Source of the DNA: an uncultured Anaerotruncus sp.
GTDB lineage: Bacteria > Bacillota > Clostridia > Oscillospirales > CAG-272
DNA: 17,570 nucleotides
Assembly: GCA_905210995.1 (NCBI GenBank)
Contig: CAJLZE010000048.1
Coordinates: 1-17,570, forward strand
Direction of reading: 5' to 3'
A model generated the notes under the pieces. The model was not told the DNA's origin. It saw only the letters and a list, made by a program, of their open reading frames with translations, and did not search any database. This document shows positions 14,422 to 17,570 of this stretch, piece by piece; positions within the stretch are counted from its first letter, which is position 1, and every line of letters starts with the position of its first letter. Both the position numbers and the translations under genes were made by a program.

Positions 14422-15794
14422 TGCTGCCCTCCGTTGCGGTCAAGTATGTCGGAAAGATTCCCGAGAGTCTGACCGGCGGCAATGACTATAACGCGGTCTC
14501 CGCTCATTATCCTGTCGTCGCCGGCGGGGATTATCGTTTTGCGGTCACGTATTATGCCGGCGATAAGTATTCCCGGCTTCAGGTTCAGCTCCTTGAGAGG
14601 CACCTCGAGCAGCGACAGCCCGCTGCCGACCTTGAATTCAAGCGCCTCGACCTTGCCGTCCATCAGCTTGTAGAGCGTTTCGACGCTGCTGCCGATGGAG
14701 TTTTGCAGAGCGCGCGCGTAGCGCACGAGCACGTCCGAAATTATCTTTTTGGGGGATACGATGTACTCGAGTCCCAGTCTGCCGGCAAGAGGCATCATTT
14801 CGTCGCGGTTCAGCTTGGCTATGACTACGGGAACATTCTGCGACGCGGCAAAAAAGGACATAAGTATGTTTTCCTCGTCCATTCCCGTAAGCGACACGAA
14901 TGCATCGTGCGAGGTCAGCCCTTCTTCGATAAGCAGCTCCTGCCGCGCTCCGTCGCCGCATATCACCACGGCGCGCGGGAGGTCGGCGGCAAGGCGTTCG
15001 CATATCTCGGGGTCACGCTCGATTATCTTAACGGCGGTACCCGCCGCCGTCAGACGTTTGGCAAGGTAATGTGCCGTCATGCTGCCGCCGAGTATCATTA
15101 CGCTGCGTGCCTGACGGCGCAGGGCGCCTATCGCTTTCATGAATTTCTGTATCTCTGCGGGTGCGGCGGTCAGCCCCAGCCTGTCGCCGGCGTGAAGCAC
15201 AAAGCGGCCGTCGGGGATCCTTACCTCGCTGCCGCGTCTTACGGCGCACACGAGGACCTTGGCGTTGTACTTTTCGCGCAGCTCGCGCAGAGATAAGCCG
15301 TCGAGCGGCGAATCGTCGGCAAGCTTTATTTCGATCATTTCAAAATCGCGCTGCGAAAACGTCTCTATCTTAACGGCGGACGGGAATTTGAGCAGATTGT
15401 ATATCTCGTGCGCCGTGAGCAGCTCGGGGTTGATCGGCATTGAAATATCAAGTGCCTGACGCATGAACCCGAGGCTGTGCTCGTTGTATTCGGGGTTGCG
15501 TATGCGGGCTATCGTGTGCTGTGCGCCCATTTTTTTTGCCATAAAGCAGCTCAGCATATTGAATTCGTCCGATCCCGTTACCGCCACAAACAAATCAGCC
15601 GACGAAACGCCGCCCGCCTCAAGTGTTTCGCAGTCGGCGCCGTTGCCGCAAACGCCCATCACGTCGCAGATGTTTGTCATCTCGGAAACGACCGCCGGGT
15701 CGTTGTCCACTATCGCAACGCTGTGCCCCTCCGAAACGAGGCTTTCGGTTATGGTGCTGCCGATCTTGCCGCAGCCCGCAATCGTAATGTTCAT
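14418..15794 (-). CDS. trkA: Trk potassium uptake regulatory NAD-binding subunit TrkA
   Basis: 458 residues, the usual double-RCK length. TrkA is a cytoplasmic ring protein that binds NAD(H) or adenine nucleotides and gates TrkH. The N-terminal RCK-N domain has G7-C-G9-K-I-G12 and the ribose-binding acid D30; an RCK-C domain follows (about 135-220). The second RCK-N starts near residue 228 with VMILGGSMTAHYLAKRL, where GxGxxG is degenerate, though E and D follow in IIERD. The last about 80 residues form the second RCK-C (ALEFKVGSGLSLLEVPLKE). The ATG start at 15794 gives the typical MNITIAGCGKIG. It is first in the operon, transcribed from the promoter at 15841-15869. Confidence 0.95.
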   Translation of the reverse strand: MNITIAGCGKIGSTITESLVSEGHSVAIVDNDPAVVSEMTNICDVMGVCGNGADCETLEAGGVSSADLFVAVTGSDEFNMLSCFMAKKMGAQHTIARIRNPEYNEHSLGFMRQALDISMPINPELLTAHEIYNLLKFPSAVKIETFSQRDFEMIEIKLADDSPLDGLSLRELREKYNAKVLVCAVRRGSEVRIPDGRFVLHAGDRLGLTAAPAEIQKFMKAIGALRRQARSVMILGGSMTAHYLAKRLTAAGTAVKIIERDPEICERLAADLPRAVVICGDGARQELLIEEGLTSHDAFVSLTGMDEENILMSFFAASQNVPVVIAKLNRDEMMPLAGRLGLEYIVSPKKIISDVLVRYARALQNSIGSSVETLYKLMDGKVEALEFKVGSGLSLLEVPLKELNLKPGILIAGIIRDRKTIIPAGDDRIMSGDRVIVIAAGQTLGNLSDILDRNGGQQ

Positions 15795-15840
15795 ATCATA
15801 AGCCCCTCAGCTTTTCACGATCGTGCGGCCGTGTGTTTAT

Positions 15841-15869
15841 ATTATAATACCAAACGTGAAAATAATCAA
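15841..15869 (-). promoter_or_regulatory. sigma-A promoter for trkA-trkH
   Basis: On the minus strand: TTGATT (15864-15869), 17 bases, TATAAT (15841-15846), 46 bases before the trkA start. No riboswitch-length leader exists between promoter and gene, so a c-di-AMP (ydaO) riboswitch, often found before potassium genes in Gram-positives, is absent here. Confidence 0.8.
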
Positions 15870-15986
15870 GTGGGGAAAAGCACTCGACGTGTGCAAAAAA
15901 TTTCCGCTGTGTTTTTTCGGAATGCGTTTCCGATTCACAATTCTGCGGTAAAATTATAAAATCATAAATTACCCCGGAGGACAAAA

Positions 15987-16514
15987 GTGAGCATTGAATT
16001 CAGAAAAGCCACTGCGGCTGACATTGACCGCATCGGTGAGATATACGAAGCGATACATACCGAGAGCGAGTGCGGCAGGACTTATACGGGCTGGGTGCGC
16101 GGTGTTTACCCGATAAAAGGCACGGCAGCTGCGGCGCTCGGGCGCGGAGACCTGTTTGCAGAGGAGTCGGACGGCAAGGTGGTCGGTGCGGCGATAATAA
16201 ACCGCACGCAGGTGAATGTCTATGCCGACACGCCGTGGGAGGTCCCGGCACCCGACGACAAGGTGATGGTGCTGCACACCCTTGTGATAGACCCGTACGT
16301 CAAGGGATGCGGGCTCGGCAGAGCATTTGTTGAGTTTTATGAAAATTACGCAAAGGAGAACGGATGCATATCCCTGCGCCTTGACACGAATGTGCTTAAT
16401 CTTAACGCGCGCAGCTTTTACGGCAAGCTCGGATATAAAGAAGTAGCCGTTCTGCCCTGCGTTTTCAACGGCATTGAGGGCGTGAGGCTCGTGATGCTTG
16501 AGAAGAAGCTCTGA
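15987..16514 (+). CDS. GNAT family N-acetyltransferase
   Basis: 175 residues. GNAT enzymes move an acetyl group from acetyl-CoA to an amine. The fold order is readable: an N-terminal strand-helix IEFRKATAADIDRIGEIYEAI; beta strands around VVGAAIINR; motif A VLHTLVIDPYVKGCGLGRAF (residues about 94-113) with the acetyl-CoA pyrophosphate loop KGCGLG; and motif B LRLDTNVLNLNARSFYGKLGYKEV (about 128-151) with the conserved N-x-x-A-x-x-x-Y-x-x-x-G-Y pattern. The acceptor substrate cannot be read. The start is GTG at 15987 with CCGGAGG (15974-15980) six bases upstream. The upstream AT-rich stretch has possible -10 boxes (TAAAAT 15949-15954 or TATAAA 15955-15960) but no good -35. It stands alone between trkA and the rpsR terminator. 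Confidence 0.9.
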   Translation: MSIEFRKATAADIDRIGEIYEAIHTESECGRTYTGWVRGVYPIKGTAAAALGRGDLFAEESDGKVVGAAIINRTQVNVYADTPWEVPAPDDKVMVLHTLVIDPYVKGCGLGRAFVEFYENYAKENGCISLRLDTNVLNLNARSFYGKLGYKEVAVLPCVFNGIEGVRLVMLEKKL

Positions 16515-16528
16515 TGCGGAGAAACAAA

Positions 16529-16560
16529 ATACCGGCTGCCTCATGCGGGGCAGCCGGTAT
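16529..16560. terminator. bidirectional terminator between the GNAT gene and rpsR
   Basis: ATACCGGCTGCC and GGCAGCCGGTAT form a 12-bp perfect stem with an eight-base loop. The minus-strand exit is TTTGTTTC, which suits the end of the rpsF-ssb-rpsR operon; the plus-strand exit TCTTGG is weaker for the GNAT gene. Confidence 0.85.
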
Positions 16561-16571
16561 TCTTGGTGAAC

Positions 16572-16844
16572 TCAACCGTCGATATAGGGCAGAAGAGCCA
16601 TTTCGCGTGCACGCTTGATAGCCTTCTGGAGCTCGCGCTGATGCTTTGCGCAAGTGCCGGAAACGCGGCGGGGAAGGATCTTTCCACGCTCGCTGCTGAT
16701 GTACTTGCGGAGGCGGCTTGCTTCCTTGTAATCGATATAATCGATCTTATCCTCGCAGAATGCGCAAACTTTTCTTCTTCTGCGGTTGGGGTTCTGCGGA
16801 CGGGCAGCGCGAACGGGGCGCTCCTTTTCGACCTGTTTATCCAT
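16572..16844 (-). CDS. rpsR: 30S ribosomal protein S18
   Basis: 90 residues from the chosen start. S18 binds the central platform of the 30S subunit together with S6. The S18 core is plain: RRKVCAFCEDKIDYIDYK, LRKYISSERGKILPRRVSGTC and KHQRELQKAIKRAREMALLPY. Cysteines CAFC and a later TCAKHQ make a possible zinc-type set of cysteines and histidine. The frame is open to 16877, with in-frame starts at 16877 (GTG), 16865, 16856 and 16844. I take 16844 (MDKQVEKERP) because TGAAAGG lies 13 bases upstream, which fits the shifted Shine-Dalgarno pairing seen elsewhere in this window; 16856 is only one base from that site. Third gene of rpsF-ssb-rpsR, 109 bases after ssb. Confidence 0.93.
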   Translation of the reverse strand: MDKQVEKERPVRAARPQNPNRRRRKVCAFCEDKIDYIDYKEASRLRKYISSERGKILPRRVSGTCAKHQRELQKAIKRAREMALLPYIDG

Positions 16845-16869
16845 AATATTAACCATACCTTTCATAATT

Positions 16870-16884
16870 GCCCGCACTGCGGGC
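16870..16884 (-). promoter_or_regulatory. stem-loop just before rpsR
   Basis: GCCCGC and GCGGGC flank three bases, 25 bases before the rpsR start chosen here and just upstream of its ribosome binding site. No U-run follows. It could be a translational control or mRNA-processing site. Confidence 0.4.
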
Positions 16885-16903
16885 GTGGCGTGAATCCGGA
16901 ATT

Positions 16904-16933
16904 CGGAGCCGAGGTGTGCTCCGTCATCACACC
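16904..16933 (-). promoter_or_regulatory. two overlapping stems in the ssb-rpsR gap
   Basis: Stem one pairs 16928-16933 with 16913-16918 (GGTGTG/CACACC on the minus strand). Stem two pairs 16918-16923 with 16904-16909 (CGGAGC/GCTCCG). They share sequence and cannot form fully together, so this gap may hold alternative RNA structures. Read by eye only. Confidence 0.3.
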
Positions 16934-16953
16934 GACCTCATATAACGATCCGA

Positions 16954-17424
16954 TCAGAAGGGCAGATCGTCGTCGCCCTTGATAACGTCGAAGTTTTCGG
17001 CTGCACCGGGCGTTGCATAAGCCTCGGGCGCATACTGCTGACCTGCAGCGGGCGCCGCGGCGGAACGCTGCTGGCTTTCGCTGCGCGAGTCAACGAACAT
17101 CGCCTCGTCAACAACGACCTCGGTGGAATAGCGCTTTTGTCCCTGCTGATCCTGCCAGTTTCTTGTCTGTATCGAACCGGTGATGCAGAGGGAAGAGCCT
17201 TTTTTGAAATAGCGGGATATGAACTCGGCAGTTTGCCTCCAGGCGACGCAGGAAATGAAATCAGCCTGCTGCTGCGCCTGACCGTCTGCCGAATGCGACT
17301 GATAGCGGCGGTTGACCGCGAGTGTGAACGACACGACGGATATACCGCTCTGAGTCTGTTTCAGCTCGGGATCTCCCGTAAGCCTTCCGCACAGAACAAC
17401 TTTGTTAAGGTTGAGGTTTGCCAC
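16954..17424 (-). CDS. ssb: single-stranded DNA-binding protein
   Basis: 156 residues. SSB coats single-stranded DNA in replication, recombination and repair and recruits partners by its C-terminal tip. The OB-fold covers about residues 5-108, with LNKVVLCGRLTGDPELK, VVSFTLAVNR, DFISCVAWRQTAEFISRYFKKGS and WQDQQGQKRYSTEVVVDE all matching the family. A Gln/Ala-rich disordered linker follows, and the protein ends in GDDDLPF, the conserved acidic tip. The start is GTG at 17424 with GAAGGAG eight bases upstream (17431-17437); an ATG between them is out of frame. It lies between rpsF and rpsR, the standard bacterial order that places SSB under ribosomal protein control. Confidence 0.96.
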   Translation of the reverse strand: MANLNLNKVVLCGRLTGDPELKQTQSGISVVSFTLAVNRRYQSHSADGQAQQQADFISCVAWRQTAEFISRYFKKGSSLCITGSIQTRNWQDQQGQKRYSTEVVVDEAMFVDSRSESQQRSAAAPAAGQQYAPEAYATPGAAENFDVIKGDDDLPF

Positions 17425-17499
17425 GATTCATTCTCCTTCAGTATCTGATCCGATGCCGTAGGGCACGGTGCCTTGCGGCACGTTACCCGGCATGTCCGC

Positions 17500-17570
17500 T
17501 TACTCGGCGTCTGCTGCGGTCTCGGCGACGGGGGCTGCCTCTTCGACGGCAGGCTCCTCGGCGGGAGCTG
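17500..17570 (-). CDS. rpsF: 30S ribosomal protein S6, C-terminal end (partial)
   Basis: Only the last 23 codons lie in the window. They read as an Ala/Glu/Pro tail (APAEEPAVEEAAP and on to ADAE) before a TAA at 17500-17502, 75 bases ahead of ssb. Such acidic extensions are common on S6 of Clostridia. The identification depends on the conserved order rpsF-ssb-rpsR, since the S6 core is outside the window. The gap to ssb holds a small GTGCC/GGCAC stem with a GCAA loop (17468-17481, minus strand) and the ssb binding site. Confidence 0.75.
   Translation of the reverse strand, partial: APAEEPAVEEAAPVAETAADAE

Noticed and set aside
15795..15986. Possible potassium-linked c-di-AMP (ydaO) riboswitch before trkA
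   Set aside because: The promoter lies only about 46 bases from the start codon, too short for this riboswitch, and no matching conserved elements are seen.
17468..17481. GTGCC/GGCAC stem with GCAA loop between rpsF and ssb as an S6:S18 binding site
   Set aside because: The known S6:S18 leader lies upstream of rpsF and has a different bulged architecture; a five-base stem is too common to claim.
1..17570. CRISPR arrays, tRNA or rRNA genes, insertion sequences, phage or defence genes
   Set aside because: No regularly spaced direct repeats, cloverleaf-like sequences, transposase, integrase or nuclease-helicase genes were seen on either strand.

Overview
The window looks like chromosome from a GC-rich Gram-positive anaerobe of the class Clostridia, plausibly an uncultured gut lineage near Oscillospirales or Christensenellales. 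Reasons: promoters are near-consensus sigma-A types in AT-rich gaps (for example TTGACA-17-TATAAT at 9302-9330), ribosome binding sites match the low-GC Gram-positive 16S tail, several proteins have lipoprotein signals, lysine/mDAP synthesis appears to use DapL, and rpsF-ssb-rpsR and DUF177-rpmF are in their usual orders. The phylum call is inference from style and gene content. No rRNA, tRNA, insertion sequence, phage gene or CRISPR array was seen.

Layout. 1-1320: the end of a possible plus-strand gene, a strong palindrome, then dapL on the minus strand. 1321-3660: a roughly 390-base gap with promoters facing both ways, then a monocistronic 629-residue lipoprotein with a ComEC-like metallo-beta-lactamase (MBL) domain, closed by an 18-bp hairpin. 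3680-4519: a beta-lactamase-type serine hydrolase on the minus strand. 4570-4650: back-to-back promoters. 4705-9208: a plus-strand operon of a GH78-type alpha-L-rhamnosidase and a lipoprotein with a GH99/WbsX-like barrel and a C-terminal CBM9-like domain; this second gene is interrupted by an in-frame TAG at 7994-7996. 9302-11434: DUF177 (YceD/YlbN)-rpmF and then a lipoprotein resembling trigger factor without its ribosome-binding domain. 11484-15869 (minus strand): the Trk potassium-uptake pair trkA-trkH (ATGA overlap) from a clear promoter, and downstream a von Willebrand factor A (vWA) protein of unknown role. 15987-16514: a GNAT acetyltransferase. 16572-17570 (minus strand): rpsR, ssb and the 3' end of rpsF.

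How the genes work together. The central part (MBL lipoprotein, serine hydrolase, rhamnosidase, GH-like lipoprotein) reads as a small accessory locus for a rhamnose-containing glycan: the rhamnosidase has no export signal, whereas the GH-like protein and the MBL protein carry lipid-anchor signals. No sugar transporter or regulator is present, so this is a partial view. The rest is housekeeping: ribosome components and assembly, single-strand DNA binding, potassium uptake, and lysine/peptidoglycan precursor synthesis.

The most unusual points are the single TAG inside an otherwise intact GH-like gene, the extracytoplasmic trigger-factor-like protein, the composite MBL lipoprotein, and the signal-less, cysteine-tailed vWA protein. 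I did not find a clear, self-contained new defence or mobile system.
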